Positions 25,739-35,645 are shown, counted from the stretch's first letter. The stretch is DNA of 64,000 nucleotides from Devosia sp. 2618 (GCF_040546815.1 NZ_JBEPOO010000001.1:1674001-1738000); one strand, 5' to 3'. A program made the numbers and translations. The notes: generated from the letters alone by a model not told the origin.

Positions 25739-27190
25739 TTGATCGGCATTGATGACTTTTTGCGCGCGATAATTGCTGACCTGCACATCGTCGCGGCCAT
25801 AACGGCCGCGATTTATCTTTTGGCGTTTGTCTGCGCCGTGCGCGAGATCATGAATTCGCGCACCTCGCAGGGCTCCATTGCCTGGATATTGGCGCTGGCC
25901 CTGCTGCCGATGCCGACGGCGTTTTTGTACCTGATCTTTGGCTGGAAGGCGTTTGACGACTACGCTACCGACCGCATTCGCAATGGCCGCTCGGCCCGCC
26001 CGTTGCGCGCCAAGGACCTGGCGCTGATAGACCGCGAAACCAGCCACAAATGGCCGGTACAGGTGAAGGTGTCGGAAGTGCCGTTTCTCAACGGCAACGA
26101 GGTGGAAATCCTTGTCGACGGCAAGGCGACGTTCGACTCAATTTTCGAGGGCATCGCCCAAGCCAAAAGATACCTGCTGGTGCAGTTCTACATCGTGCGC
26201 GACGACGCGCTGGGCAAGGAACTGGCTGAGCGGCTGATCGAACGCGCCAATGCGGGCGTCGAGGTCTTTCTGCTCTATGACGATATCGGCAGCACCGGCA
26301 TGCCGCGCCGCTATCGGACGCAACTGCGCGATGCCGGCATCAAGGTGGCCGGGTTCAATCAGCGGCACAAGTTCCTGCGCTTTTACGGTCCGACGCGGAT
26401 CAACTATCGCAATCATCGCAAGATCGTGGTGGCCGACGGCGAGCATGCCTGGGTTGGTGGGCACAATGTGGGCGTCGAATATCTCGGCGAAGACCCGCGC
26501 TTCGGGCGCTGGCGCGATACGCATGTGCGGGTGTCGGGGCCGGCAGCGCTAGGTTGCGCGCTGCTGTTTCGCGAGGACTGGGAATGGGCGACGGGGCAGT
26601 TTCTGGCCGACGCACCCCCTGAAACGGTAGCGACGCCCGGCGATCAGTCGGTGCTGGTGATGGGCAGCGGGCCGGCGGACAAGCTCGAAGAATGCGCCAT
26701 TGCGTTCACCGACATTATCGGGCGGGCGCGGGAGCGGCTGTGGATCGTCAGCCCCTATTTCGTGCCGGACACCGATATTCGGACGGCCCTGTTTGCCGCC
26801 AAACTGCGCGGCGTCGATGTGCGCGTGATGTTGCCCAATGAACCGGATCACAAGATGGTTTGGCTTGCCTCGATCGCCCATGCCGATGCGATGATCGAGC
26901 ATGGCGTATCGATCTATCGCTATCAGAACGGTTTTCTGCACCAGAAGGTGGTGCTGATGGACGACGAAATCGCCACCATCGGCAGCGTCAATTTCGACAA
27001 CCGGTCCTTCGCCATCAACTTTGAAATCACGCTGTGGTTTGCCGACCGGCAGACCATCGACAATGTCGAGGCGATGCTGACCGAGGACTTCAACCATTGC
27101 CGCAAGGTCGATATGGATGAGGTCAAGGGCCGGACCTGGCCGATGCGTTTTCTCACGCAGGCCGCGCGCCTGCTTTCTCCCCTGCTCTGA
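25739..27190 (+). CDS. cls: Cardiolipin synthase (ClsA type)
   Basis: The 483-aa protein starts at a TTG (25739) after AGGGC. Two N-terminal membrane helices (about 15-35 and 46-67) are followed by two phospholipase-D motifs: NHRKIVVADG (H226, K228) and HQKVVLMDDE (H401, K403). The enzyme condenses two phosphatidylglycerols into cardiolipin on the inner membrane. It is followed by the AlaX-type gene 8 bp on, which looks like an operon without an obvious functional link. Confidence 0.92.
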   Translation: MIGIDDFLRAIIADLHIVAAITAAIYLLAFVCAVREIMNSRTSQGSIAWILALALLPMPTAFLYLIFGWKAFDDYATDRIRNGRSARPLRAKDLALIDRETSHKWPVQVKVSEVPFLNGNEVEILVDGKATFDSIFEGIAQAKRYLLVQFYIVRDDALGKELAERLIERANAGVEVFLLYDDIGSTGMPRRYRTQLRDAGIKVAGFNQRHKFLRFYGPTRINYRNHRKIVVADGEHAWVGGHNVGVEYLGEDPRFGRWRDTHVRVSGPAALGCALLFREDWEWATGQFLADAPPETVATPGDQSVLVMGSGPADKLEECAIAFTDIIGRARERLWIVSPYFVPDTDIRTALFAAKLRGVDVRVMLPNEPDHKMVWLASIAHADAMIEHGVSIYRYQNGFLHQKVVLMDDEIATIGSVNFDNRSFAINFEITLWFADRQTIDNVEAMLTEDFNHCRKVDMDEVKGRTWPMRFLTQAARLLSPLL

Positions 27191-27198
27191 GTATTTTC

Positions 27199-27915
27199 AT
27201 GACCGAATTTTTGTTCCGCGAAGACAGCTATCTCCAATCCACGCCAGCAACGGTGGTGGCCATCACCGAGGACGGTGGCGTGGTTCTCGACAAAACGGTG
27301 TTTTACGCGGCGTCTGGCGGCCAGCCGGGCGATAGCGGCACGATCCAGCTGGCGGATGGCACATTGGTTGTGATCACCAGCGCGGTGCATCCGGACGGCG
27401 ACAAGACGCGGATCGTGCATGTGCCGGCCGAGGGCCAGACTCTGCCCAAGGTGGGCGATGAAGTGGTCGCGACCATCGACTGGGAGCGGCGTTATCGGCT
27501 GATGCGGATGCATACGGCGCTGCATCTGCTGTCGGTGGTGTTTGCCTTCCCGGTGACGGGCGGTTCCATCGGCGAGGACAAGGGGCGGCTCGATTTCAGC
27601 ATGCCGGAAGTTCCGGCCGATCTGCCCGCGCTTGAGGCCCAGCTCAATGCGATGATTTCTGCCGGTCACGCGGTGACGCAGGAATGGATCACCGATGAGG
27701 AAATGGCCGCCAATTCCGATCTGATCAAGACGATGAATGTGAAGCCACCGATGGGTCAGGGCCGCGTTCGACTGATCCGTATTGGCGATGTCGATCTGCA
27801 GCCGTGTGGCGGCACGCATGTGCGCAATACGTCCGAAATCGGCCGGGTGACGCTGGGCAAGATCGAGAACAAGGGCAAGCAGAACCGTCGGGTCAACCTG
27901 CTGTTTGCAGACTAA
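27199..27915 (+). CDS. Alanyl-tRNA editing protein, AlaX type
   Basis: The 238-aa protein resembles the editing domain of AlaRS: zinc ligands HTALH (H105, H109) and CGGTH (C203, H207), plus the GGQPGDSG and GRVTLGKIENKGKQNRRV motifs. Stand-alone AlaX proteins clear Ser-tRNA(Ala) or Gly-tRNA(Ala). It overlaps no gene but is 8 bp from cls, so likely co-transcribed. The stop is 4 bp before the convergent solute-binding gene's stop. Confidence 0.93.
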   Translation: MTEFLFREDSYLQSTPATVVAITEDGGVVLDKTVFYAASGGQPGDSGTIQLADGTLVVITSAVHPDGDKTRIVHVPAEGQTLPKVGDEVVATIDWERRYRLMRMHTALHLLSVVFAFPVTGGSIGEDKGRLDFSMPEVPADLPALEAQLNAMISAGHAVTQEWITDEEMAANSDLIKTMNVKPPMGQGRVRLIRIGDVDLQPCGGTHVRNTSEIGRVTLGKIENKGKQNRRVNLLFAD

Positions 27916-27918
27916 GGC

Positions 27919-28950
27919 CTAGCGCACGGGCGGCGCGTAGAGCCGCCCACCATTGGTCCAGAGGGAGTTCTGGCCACGCAGCAGCGCAGCGCCGGTCTGC
28001 GGGCCGAAGTGGCGATCATAGAGTTCGCCATAGTTGCCGACGGCACGGATCACATCGGCCATGAAGGATTTGCTCAGGCCCAGCGGCGTGCCGTAGTCGC
28101 CATCAACGCCCAGAATACGACGAATGGACGGGGTGCGGGTCGCCATCAGGGATTCGACGTTTTGCGAGGTGATGCCGACTTCTTCGGCATTGATCAGGGT
28201 GAACATGGTCCAGCGGACGATGTTGAACCATTGGGAATCGTTGTCGCGCACCACAGGGCCCAGCAGCTCCTTGGAGATGCGTTCGGGCAGGATGCGATGC
28301 GCCGACGGCACGGGCAGCAGCCGGCGGATGGCCTGAAGCTGGCGGCTGGACGCCGAAATCACATCGCAGAAGCCAGCCTGATAGGCGGCCGACAGGTCGG
28401 CGACGTCTTCATAAGGTACGTCGGAATAGCGAGCCTGATTGACGAAGAAGAAGTCCTGGATGCGCTCCATTTCTTCGCCGCCATCGAGGACGCAGACGCT
28501 GACATCGTCGAGCTCAAAGGCGGAGACGACGCCGAGGGCCTGGGGCACAAGGAAGGCCTGACCGTCGAAAAACGCCGTGCCGACATAAGTGGCGCCATAG
28601 ACGGTGTCGCGGCGTTCGGTCCATGGACCACTGCGGGTCAGCACATCGACGGCGCCGGTTTGCAACGGGGCGAAGCGCGTTTCGCCGCGTAGCGAGCGGA
28701 ACTCGATCTTGTCGGGATTGCCGAAGACGGCGGCGGCGATACCGCGGCAGAGGTCGACGTCAAAGCCAGACCAGCGACCTTCAGCATCTTGTTGAGAAAA
28801 ACCGGGCAAGGGATTGGTGGCGCCGCAAATCAGGAAACCGCGCTCGCGCACGGTTTCGAGTGTGGTGGCGCGGGCGGGCAGCGCGGCAAGCGTCAGCGCG
28901 CAGGCCAGGCCCGCCGCCATAGTCAGTACACGCTTGAACACACCAGTCAC
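27919..28950 (-). CDS. Amino-acid ABC transporter solute-binding protein (second copy)
   Basis: A 343-aa SBP_bac_3 domain protein starts with a signal peptide (FKRVLTMAAGLACALTLAALPARA). I start at the GTG at 28950; an ATG at 28992 would lengthen the leader. It resembles AapJ at 32500: both have a WSGFDVDLCRGIAAA-like or equivalent motif, a DVLTRSGPWTERRD / DVLSRTTTWTMSRD motif and a G-x-Y-x-PP-x-R C-terminus. It lies downstream of the aapJQMP operon, after a gap with palindromic repeats. It may deliver a different amino acid to the same membrane complex, or be an orphan. Confidence 0.87.
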   Translation of the reverse strand: MTGVFKRVLTMAAGLACALTLAALPARATTLETVRERGFLICGATNPLPGFSQQDAEGRWSGFDVDLCRGIAAAVFGNPDKIEFRSLRGETRFAPLQTGAVDVLTRSGPWTERRDTVYGATYVGTAFFDGQAFLVPQALGVVSAFELDDVSVCVLDGGEEMERIQDFFFVNQARYSDVPYEDVADLSAAYQAGFCDVISASSRQLQAIRRLLPVPSAHRILPERISKELLGPVVRDNDSQWFNIVRWTMFTLINAEEVGITSQNVESLMATRTPSIRRILGVDGDYGTPLGLSKSFMADVIRAVGNYGELYDRHFGPQTGAALLRGQNSLWTNGGRLYAPPVR

Positions 28951-29106
28951 TCTAGGGGCTTCCCCTGTTATTGGCGCTATATTGGCAGGCATGATCTGAG
29001 GGTCAACCCGCGCGGCCCAATGGCTTGTGCGAAAGCGGCAGGTCAAGCGGTATATTGGTGTGGGGGAGCAATGTGCGATGGGGCACCCACCACCATCTCA
29101 ATATGG

Positions 29107-29127
29107 ATCCCGGCCCAAGGCCGGGAT
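29107..29127. repeat. Palindromic intergenic repeat
   Basis: ATCCCGGCC and its complement enclose a 3-nt loop (29107-29127), a GC-rich perfect 9-bp stem in the gap between aapP and the second binding-protein gene. It resembles the intergenic palindromes at 37912 and 39360 in style, though the sequences differ. Confidence 0.65.
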
Positions 29128-29147
29128 GGCATCGCGGTTGGGAGGCA

Positions 29148-29176
29148 TTCGGTGTGAATGATTGACGCACACCGAA
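29148..29176 (-). terminator. Hairpin after aapP
   Basis: A 9-bp stem (TTCGGTGTG at 29148-29156, complement at 29168-29176) with an 11-nt loop lies 20 bp beyond the aapP stop. There is no run of thymines on the minus strand, so it is a weak terminator or an mRNA-stabilising element. Confidence 0.5.
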
Positions 29177-29195
29177 CGCTATTCTTGGTCCGACC

Positions 29196-29996
29196 TCAGT
29201 GCAGGATTTGGCTGAGGAAGAGTTTAGTGCGTTCGTGCTGTGGGTTTGAAAAGAACGCTTCGGGTTCGTTCTGCTCGATGATCTGGCCCTGATCCATGAA
29301 GATGACGCGGTTGGCGACCTGACGGGCAAAGCCCATTTCGTGGGTCACGCAGATCATGGTCATGCCTTCTTCGGCGAGGTTGATCATCACCTCGAGCACT
29401 TCCTTGACCATTTCTGGATCGAGGGCCGAGGTGGGCTCATCGAACAGCATGATCTTGGGCTGCATGCAGAGCGAACGCGCGATGGCGACGCGCTGCTGCT
29501 GGCCACCGGACAATTGACCGGGGAACTTGTTGGCCTGTTCTGGAATTTTGACGCGCTCCAGATAGTGCATGGCAGTCGCCTCGGCCTCTGCCTTGGGAAT
29601 GCCGCGCACCCAGATGGGGGCCAGTGTCAGGTTCTGCAGGATTGTCAGATGCGGGAAGAGGTTGAAGTGCTGGAACACCATGCCCACTTCGCGGCGCACT
29701 TCGTCGATGCGCTTGAGGTCGGCGGTCAGTTCGGTGCCATTGACGATGATCTGGCCCTGCTGATGCTCTTCCAAGCGGTTGATGCAGCGGATCAACGTCG
29801 ACTTGCCTGAGCCCGAGGGGCCGGCGATGACGATGCGCTCGCCCTCCATCACCTTGAGGTTGATGTCGCGCAGCACATGGAAATCGCCATACCACTTGTG
29901 CATGTCGATCACTTCGATGGCCACGTTGGTCTGGGAGACCTTCATGTGCGAGGTGTCGATACTCCGATCGACGGTGGTTTCGGAGACTTGGCTCAT
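29196..29996 (-). CDS. aapP: General L-amino acid ABC transporter ATPase AapP
   Basis: The 266-aa protein has Walker [10 protein letters not shown] (59-67), signature LSGGQQQR (162-169) and Walker B MLFDEP (183-188), with the polar-amino-acid family's [19 protein letters not shown]. It hydrolyses ATP for the AapQM permease. Its start is 4 bp after aapM; the four genes form one operon. A long N-terminal tail before the ABC core (about 25 residues) is common in AapP. Confidence 0.95.
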   Translation of the reverse strand: MSQVSETTVDRSIDTSHMKVSQTNVAIEVIDMHKWYGDFHVLRDINLKVMEGERIVIAGPSGSGKSTLIRCINRLEEHQQGQIIVNGTELTADLKRIDEVRREVGMVFQHFNLFPHLTILQNLTLAPIWVRGIPKAEAEATAMHYLERVKIPEQANKFPGQLSGGQQQRVAIARSLCMQPKIMLFDEPTSALDPEMVKEVLEVMINLAEEGMTMICVTHEMGFARQVANRVIFMDQGQIIEQNEPEAFFSNPQHERTKLFLSQILH

Positions 29997-29999
29997 GGC

Positions 30000-31136
30000 T
30001 TACCTCTTATGCCCAGTGTCCAGGCGGCGTTCCATATACATGGAGTAACGGGACATGGAGAAACAGAAAATCCAGAAGACGAACGCGGCGAAAAGATAGC
30101 CGGTCATGGCCTGGGTGGGAGAACCCCAGACGACATCGGACGCTGCTGACTGAACGGCATTCAGCAGATCGAAGATGCCGACGATAGACACCAGCGAGGT
30201 GTCCTTGAACAGGGCGATGAAGGTGTTCACGATGCCCGGGATCACGTGCTTGAGCGCCTGTGGCAGCACGATGAAACCCATGGATTTCCAGTAGCTGAGG
30301 CCAAGCGACGACGCCGCCTCGTACTGGCCACGCGGCAAAGCTTGAAGGCCGCCGCGCACCACTTCGGCAAGATAGGCCGAACTGAACAAAGTGACGCCGA
30401 TCAGGGCCCGCAGCAGCTTATCGACCGTCGTGCCCTGCGGCATGAACAGCGGCAGCATGACCGAGGCCATGAACAGCACGGTGATAAGCGGCACGGCGCG
30501 CCACAGCTCAATGAACATGATGCAGAGCGTCTTGATGATCGGCAGCTTGGACTGTCGCCCGAGGGCGAGCAGAATGCCCAGCGGGATCGAGCAGATGATG
30601 CCCACCAGCGAGATGATCAGCGTGACCAGCAAGCCGCCCCACTGTTCGGTCGGCACCGAGCGAAGACCGAACACACCACCATTGAGCAGGTAGAAGCAGA
30701 CGACCGGATACACGACGAAGAACAGAACGGCGTTGATGACCTTGAACGGCGCCCGTGGGATCAGCAGCGGCACGATCAGCAGCGCGCCGAGCAGGAACAC
30801 CAGATTGGGGCGCCAATACTCGTCGGGTGGATAAAAGCCGTAGATGAAGAAGTTGATGCGGGCGCCGATATAGGCCCAGCACGCCCCTGCCCCTGGCACC
30901 CGACATGCATCCGGCTCAAGGCCGAACGGAATGGCGTGGCCACCAAAGGTGGTGGGAACGAGGAAGAAGAACATCGGCGGGACGATCAAGAACAGCAGGC
31001 CGAGCACCACCAGCGACATGATGGTGTTGGGAATGGATGAGAACAGGCGTGTCCTCAGCCACAGGATGGGTCCGCTGGTGCGATGGGGTGCGGGTTGGGC
31101 TGGCACCATTTCCGAACGTATGAAGTGCGTGGTCAT
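30000..31136 (-). CDS. aapM: AapM permease
   Basis: The 378-aa permease has a C-terminal BPD_transp_1/HisM-type domain with the EAA loop (YEAASSLGLSYWKSMGFIVLPQALKHVIPG). The N-terminal half has additional helices and an extended hydrophilic loop, as expected for AapM, which is longer than typical HisM. It pairs with AapQ in the inner membrane. It lies 9 bp after aapQ and 3 bp before aapP. Confidence 0.94.
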   Translation of the reverse strand: MTTHFIRSEMVPAQPAPHRTSGPILWLRTRLFSSIPNTIMSLVVLGLLFLIVPPMFFFLVPTTFGGHAIPFGLEPDACRVPGAGACWAYIGARINFFIYGFYPPDEYWRPNLVFLLGALLIVPLLIPRAPFKVINAVLFFVVYPVVCFYLLNGGVFGLRSVPTEQWGGLLVTLIISLVGIICSIPLGILLALGRQSKLPIIKTLCIMFIELWRAVPLITVLFMASVMLPLFMPQGTTVDKLLRALIGVTLFSSAYLAEVVRGGLQALPRGQYEAASSLGLSYWKSMGFIVLPQALKHVIPGIVNTFIALFKDTSLVSIVGIFDLLNAVQSAASDVVWGSPTQAMTGYLFAAFVFWIFCFSMSRYSMYMERRLDTGHKR

Positions 31137-31145
31137 GGGCGGCTC

Positions 31146-32336
31146 CTAGCGTTCGACCAGCGCAACGCGGCCATTGTACCAATTCATGAAGGCCGAGGTG
31201 AGCAGGGAGAAGGTGAGATAGACCAACATGGTCATGCCGATGACCTCGATGGCCTTGCCCGTCTGATTGAGCGTGGTGCCGGCAAAAACGTTGACCAGTT
31301 CGGGATAGCCGATGGCGGCACCGAGCGATGAGTTCTTGGTCAGGTTCAAGTACTGGCTGGTCAGCGGTGGAACGATGACGCGCATTGCCTGTGGCAGAAC
31401 CACAAGACGCAGGCGGTCGCCTTCCTTGAGGCCAAGCGATTCCGCAGCCTCTGTCTGGCCACGGCTGACCGCCTTGATGCCGCCGCGCACGGTCTCGGCG
31501 ATAAAGGCCGCCGTGTAGATCGACAGACCGAATGCCAGAGCGACAAATTCGGGTGGAAGCTCAAGACCGCCACGGAAATTGAACCGCTGCAGTTCAGGAA
31601 AGTCGAAACTTACGGTCGCGCCGCTGAGCAGGAAGACCGCCAAGGCGATCAGAATGCTGCCCCCGAGGGCCGTCAGAAAGACCGGGAAACGACGACCTGT
31701 TTCAAACAGCCGACGGCGAGCCCACCGACGCAGGACGAAGCAGAACACGACGACGATGGCCAGAGCCAGCCACATCCAGACGATGCGCTCATCCCAAACC
31801 GGACGCGGCACGAAAAAGCCGCGCTGATTGAGGAAAGAGCCGAACGGCAGAGCCAGACTATCGCGGACTGCGGGCATGGCCTTGAGGACCGCGAAATACC
31901 AGAAGAACAGCTGCAGCAGCAGCGGGATATTGCGGATGATTTCGACGTAAAGCGTAGCAAGACGCGACACGAGCCAGTTCGACGACAGGCGCGCTATGCC
32001 GATGGTGAAGCCGAGGATCGTGGCAAAGAAAATGCCGATCGCGGCCACAAGCAGCGTGTTGAGCAGACCGACGACAAAGGCCTGCCAGTAATAGGAGGTG
32101 CGGTCGAAGGGGATGAGCGTGAAGCTGATCGAAAAGCCGGACGTGCGTCCGAGGAAGTCGAAACCAGTCGACTTGTTTTGCGCTGCAAGGTTTTGGGCCG
32201 CGTTGATGACGATCCAGGTAAAGAACCCGATCACCAGAACGGCAACCAGCAGCTGGTAGATATATCCCCGAATGACGGGGTCGTTATAGAAAGTCGTTTT
32301 TGGTGGGTTGCCTGAGGCACCATCCAGAGCGGCCAT
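31146..32336 (-). CDS. aapQ: AapQ permease
   Basis: The 396-aa permease has several N-terminal helices (YQLLVAVLVIGFFTWIVINAAQN), a long periplasmic segment and a C-terminal HisQ-like EAA loop (TEAAESLGLKEGDRLRLVVLPQAMRVIVPP). It is the partner of AapM in the general amino-acid permease. A 10-bp hairpin separates it from aapJ, lowering expression relative to the binding protein. Confidence 0.94.
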   Translation of the reverse strand: MAALDGASGNPPKTTFYNDPVIRGYIYQLLVAVLVIGFFTWIVINAAQNLAAQNKSTGFDFLGRTSGFSISFTLIPFDRTSYYWQAFVVGLLNTLLVAAIGIFFATILGFTIGIARLSSNWLVSRLATLYVEIIRNIPLLLQLFFWYFAVLKAMPAVRDSLALPFGSFLNQRGFFVPRPVWDERIVWMWLALAIVVVFCFVLRRWARRRLFETGRRFPVFLTALGGSILIALAVFLLSGATVSFDFPELQRFNFRGGLELPPEFVALAFGLSIYTAAFIAETVRGGIKAVSRGQTEAAESLGLKEGDRLRLVVLPQAMRVIVPPLTSQYLNLTKNSSLGAAIGYPELVNVFAGTTLNQTGKAIEVIGMTMLVYLTFSLLTSAFMNWYNGRVALVER

Positions 32337-32459
32337 CGCGTCGCACCTAATGTCTGTGGCTGTTTGCTTCGGCTAACAGGCTGCAATTGCAGGGCAAAAA
32401 GCCTCTGCATCGGGCACGCGTGCCCGTTACATCTGAAAGACGAAGTGTAAAACCAAACT

Positions 32460-32485
32460 GGCGCCGTCCTTTGGGGGACGGCGCC
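32460..32485 (-). terminator. aapJ-aapQ intercistronic hairpin (attenuator)
   Basis: A perfect 10-bp stem (GGCGCCGTCC at 32460-32469, complement at 32476-32485, 6-nt loop) lies 14 bp beyond the aapJ stop. The minus strand then reads AGTTTGGTTTT. Such hairpins after binding-protein genes either end part of the transcripts or stabilise the 5' segment so that the binding protein is made in excess. Confidence 0.75.
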
Positions 32486-32499
32486 AGCGTGATGGCTTA

Positions 32500-33516
32500 C
32501 TAGCGGATTGGCGGCGAGTATTGCAGGCCGCCCTGGTTCCACAGAGCATTCAGGCCGCGCGGCACACCAATCGGGCTGCCTTCACCCATGTTGCGGTCAA
32601 AGGTTTCGCCGTAGTTGCCGACGAGCTTGACGATGCGATAGGCCCAATCATTGGTGAGGCCGATTGGAGCACCGAATTCACCTTCGACGCCCAGCAGGCG
32701 ACGGACGGATGGATTGTCGGAGCCGAGCTGCTCATCGACGTTAGCCTGGGTCACGCCCAGTTCTTCAGCTTCGAGCAGTGCGTAATAGACCCAACGACCG
32801 ATGTTGAACCACTGTGGATCGCCCGAACGGACGGAAGGCCCAAGCGGCTCCTTGGAGATGATCTCTGGCAGCAGGACGTGCTCGCTTGGATCCGCGAACT
32901 TGGTGCGGTCCGATGCCAGCTGGGACGCATCCGAGGTCAGCACGTCGCAACGGCCGTCTTCGTAGGCCTTGAGCACTTCGGGCTTGTCGACGAACACGAC
33001 TGGGTTGAAGTCGAGATTGTGCGACGCGAAGTAGTCAGCAGCGTTCAGTTCTGTGGTGGTGCCGGATTCGATGCAGATAGCAGCGCCATCGAGGTCAAGT
33101 GCCGAGGCAATGCCGTCCGACTTGCGAACCAGGAAGCCCTGACCGTCATAGTACATCACGCCAGTGAAGCTGATGCCCAGATCGGTATCGCGGGACATGG
33201 TCCAGGTGGTGGTGCGCGACAGAACGTCGATTTCACCAGCAGACAGAGCGGCGAAGCGCTCCTGCGAGGTCAGCGGGGTAAAGCGGACGGCCTGCGCGTC
33301 ATTGAAGATGGCGGCGGCGATGGCACGACAGTAGTCGACTTCTAGGCCGCTCCAGTTGTTGTTGGCATCTGGCTGCGACATGCCGGGCACGCCGGCGGTA
33401 ACACCGCACTGGACGAAGCCCTTTGCCTTCACAGCATCCAGAGTTTGCGCCTGCACAGCAGTCGCGCCCAGGCCCATCGATGCTACAACCGCCATCGTTA
33501 CGAGCGTTTTTTTCAT
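32500..33516 (-). CDS. aapJ: AapJ, general amino-acid-binding protein
   Basis: The 338-aa binding protein starts at 33516 (MKKTLVTMAVV) with a signal peptide ending ATAVQA. Motifs: AQTLDAVKAKGFVQCGVTAGVPG, GLEVDYCRAIAAAIF and a C-terminal WNQGGLQYSPPIR. It captures polar amino acids in the periplasm for AapQMP. It is first in the operon and followed by a strong hairpin. metC diverges from its promoter region at 33739, a known arrangement in rhizobia. Confidence 0.95.
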   Translation of the reverse strand: MKKTLVTMAVVASMGLGATAVQAQTLDAVKAKGFVQCGVTAGVPGMSQPDANNNWSGLEVDYCRAIAAAIFNDAQAVRFTPLTSQERFAALSAGEIDVLSRTTTWTMSRDTDLGISFTGVMYYDGQGFLVRKSDGIASALDLDGAAICIESGTTTELNAADYFASHNLDFNPVVFVDKPEVLKAYEDGRCDVLTSDASQLASDRTKFADPSEHVLLPEIISKEPLGPSVRSGDPQWFNIGRWVYYALLEAEELGVTQANVDEQLGSDNPSVRRLLGVEGEFGAPIGLTNDWAYRIVKLVGNYGETFDRNMGEGSPIGVPRGLNALWNQGGLQYSPPIR

Positions 33517-33738
33517 TGTGATTGCCTTTGTTTCCTGACTTTTTTCCCCGAAGCTCATCAGGCTTGCGCCAGCGTCCCCGGTGGCACCGCCGCCTTTGTC
33601 TGGCGGGTGTGATGCTGCTAAGCATGCAAGCGTCTATTGACCTTCGCGTCAAGGGCCGAAGCCAGTATGGGACAGTACAGCTGTCTTTTTATTAGCCATA
33701 TATACCCAACTGATCTGAATTTGAGCACCGAGCCTAGC

Positions 33739-34926
33739 ATGAGTGATAATAAAAGCGGCAACCCCGCCAAGCTATCGATCGAGACAGCACTGACCCATCT
33801 CGGTCGTTCGCCCGATGATCATTTTGGATTTGTGAATACGCCCGTCTATCGCGGGTCGACGGTGTTGTTCAAAACGCTCGATGATCTCGACGCGCAAAAC
33901 CAGCGCTTCCTTTATGGCCGCGCCGGCAACCCAACGACCGATGGCGTCGAGGAAATCGTCAACGCACTCGAAGGCGGCTACCGCACGCGGCTCCTGCCCT
34001 CGGGCGTGGCCGCGATCACGGTTGCGATCCTGAGCTGCGTGCGCGCAGGCGATGAAGTGCTGATCTGCGACAATGCCTATGAGCCCGGCCGGCAGTTCGC
34101 CGACGACTTCCTAGAGCGCTTTGGCGTGACGGTTCGCTATTACGATCCCCGCATCGGCGCGGGAATCAGCGAACTGATTTCGCCGCGCACGAAAGCGATT
34201 CTGGCCGAGAGCCCCGGCTCGCTGACCTTTGAAATGCAGGACATTCGGGCTTTTGCGGAAGCCGCCCATGCTGCGGGCGCCAAGCTGATCGTGGACAATA
34301 GCTGGGCATCGCCGCTCTATTTCAAGCCGCTGGAGATGGGCGCCGACATCGTGATTCATGCGGGGACCAAGATGTTCGTCGGCCATTCGGATGCGTTTGC
34401 CGGAACGGCAACCGCGACCGAGGAACGCTGGGGCGAGCTGGAGCTGACGCGGCGTCGACTTGGCTTTTTCACCTCAGGCGACGAGGCCTTTCTGGTGGCG
34501 CGTGGCTTGCGCACGCTTTCTATCCGCATGGCGGAGCATCAGAAGCGGGCCCTGGACATTGCCAGCTGGCTTGAGGGGCAGCCAGAAGTGGTTTCGGTGT
34601 TGCACCCTGCCCTGCCCAGCCATCCCGATCATGCGCTGTTCAAGCGCGACTTCACCGGGTCCGGCAGCCTGTTCGGCGTGATTCTGGCACCGGCCCCGCG
34701 CGCCTCGGTGGCGGCATTTGTCGATCAGTTACAGCTGTTCACCATGGGCTATTCATGGGGCGGCTATGAAAGCCTGTGCCTGCCGGTGAACCTCAAGGGC
34801 ATCCGCACCGTCAAGCCATGGATGAATGAGGGGAACCTGTTCCGCCTGCATATCGGCTTTGAGGGCGTCGATGACCTCAAAGCCGATTTGAGTGCAGCAA
34901 TGGAGCGCTACGCCCGGGCGCGCTGA
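33739..34926 (+). CDS. metC: Cystathionine beta-lyase
   Basis: The 395-aa Cys/Met metabolism PLP enzyme has LYGRAGNPTTD (phosphate binding), VDNSWASPLYFKPLEMGADIVIHAGTK with the PLP lysine at about K211, and the family C-terminal HIGFEGVDDLKADL. It cleaves cystathionine to homocysteine, pyruvate and ammonia. I choose the ATG at 33739 (MSDNKSG); the open frame begins at 33637. It diverges from aapJ. The 3' end overlaps the convergent PAP2 gene by 19 bp. Confidence 0.9.
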   Translation: MSDNKSGNPAKLSIETALTHLGRSPDDHFGFVNTPVYRGSTVLFKTLDDLDAQNQRFLYGRAGNPTTDGVEEIVNALEGGYRTRLLPSGVAAITVAILSCVRAGDEVLICDNAYEPGRQFADDFLERFGVTVRYYDPRIGAGISELISPRTKAILAESPGSLTFEMQDIRAFAEAAHAAGAKLIVDNSWASPLYFKPLEMGADIVIHAGTKMFVGHSDAFAGTATATEERWGELELTRRRLGFFTSGDEAFLVARGLRTLSIRMAEHQKRALDIASWLEGQPEVVSVLHPALPSHPDHALFKRDFTGSGSLFGVILAPAPRASVAAFVDQLQLFTMGYSWGGYESLCLPVNLKGIRTVKPWMNEGNLFRLHIGFEGVDDLKADLSAAMERYARAR

Positions 34927-35645
34927 AACGCACGCCTGAGGACGGCGAATCGCCGACGGACGATTCGTCCGTCGGGCCTGATGGTGAACAGCCAGCCGCG
35001 CCGCGCGAAGAAATAGCGCACCAGATAGGCGCCGAGCATGCCGACGATCAGGCCGGCAAAGACGTCGGTTGGGTAGTGCATGCCCACGGGCACGCGGGAA
35101 ATCCCCACCACGACGCCGATTGCCAGAAACAGCAGGAAGAATCGCGGCCACAGAAAGCCGATGACGAAGGCCAGGGCGATGGCGGTTGTCGTGTGGCCGG
35201 ATGGAAAGCTCTGGAACTGCCAGTCGTTGAGGACGTGCTGGAACGAAAAGGCCCCGTATGTCTCAAATTCCACCGGACGGACGCGACCAATGAGTCGCTT
35301 GAGCAGATTCGCCATCAATCCGGGGGCGCCGACCCCGAGAAAAAAGAAACTTGAGAGCAAGGCGACGTGCCGCGCGATGAATCTGGGCTGGTTTCGCAGA
35401 ATAAACGCGGCGGGAATCGCGATGATCGTCACGATCAGCGACGGAATCAGCACCCAATCGGACAATCCGTAGTCCGTTATGAGGAAAAATGGCGCTCGCC
35501 ACTGCTCTGGCCAGCCAATTGCGCCCTGCGAGGCCCACACATCAATCTGTGACAGCAGAGCCACGCCAATAATGACGCCGAGGCAAAAGAGCGGCCAGCG
35601 TCGGCTATTCAGCCCAAAAGGCCAGGGTTTGGTGAGATCTGTCAT
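34908..35645 (-). CDS. PAP2-family membrane phosphatase
   Basis: The 245-aa membrane protein has the three PAP2 motifs: KRLIGRVRP, FPSGHTT and SRVPVGMHYPTDVFAG, with six predicted membrane helices. PAP2 enzymes dephosphorylate lipid phosphates (phosphatidic acid, undecaprenyl diphosphate or lipid A). The start at 35645 (MTDLTKPW) is preferred to an upstream ATG at 35666. The substrate is not predictable from context. Its 3' end overlaps metC. Confidence 0.9.
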   Translation of the reverse strand: MTDLTKPWPFGLNSRRWPLFCLGVIIGVALLSQIDVWASQGAIGWPEQWRAPFFLITDYGLSDWVLIPSLIVTIIAIPAAFILRNQPRFIARHVALLSSFFFLGVGAPGLMANLLKRLIGRVRPVEFETYGAFSFQHVLNDWQFQSFPSGHTTTAIALAFVIGFLWPRFFLLFLAIGVVVGISRVPVGMHYPTDVFAGLIVGMLGAYLVRYFFARRGWLFTIRPDGRIVRRRFAVLRRAFQRARA

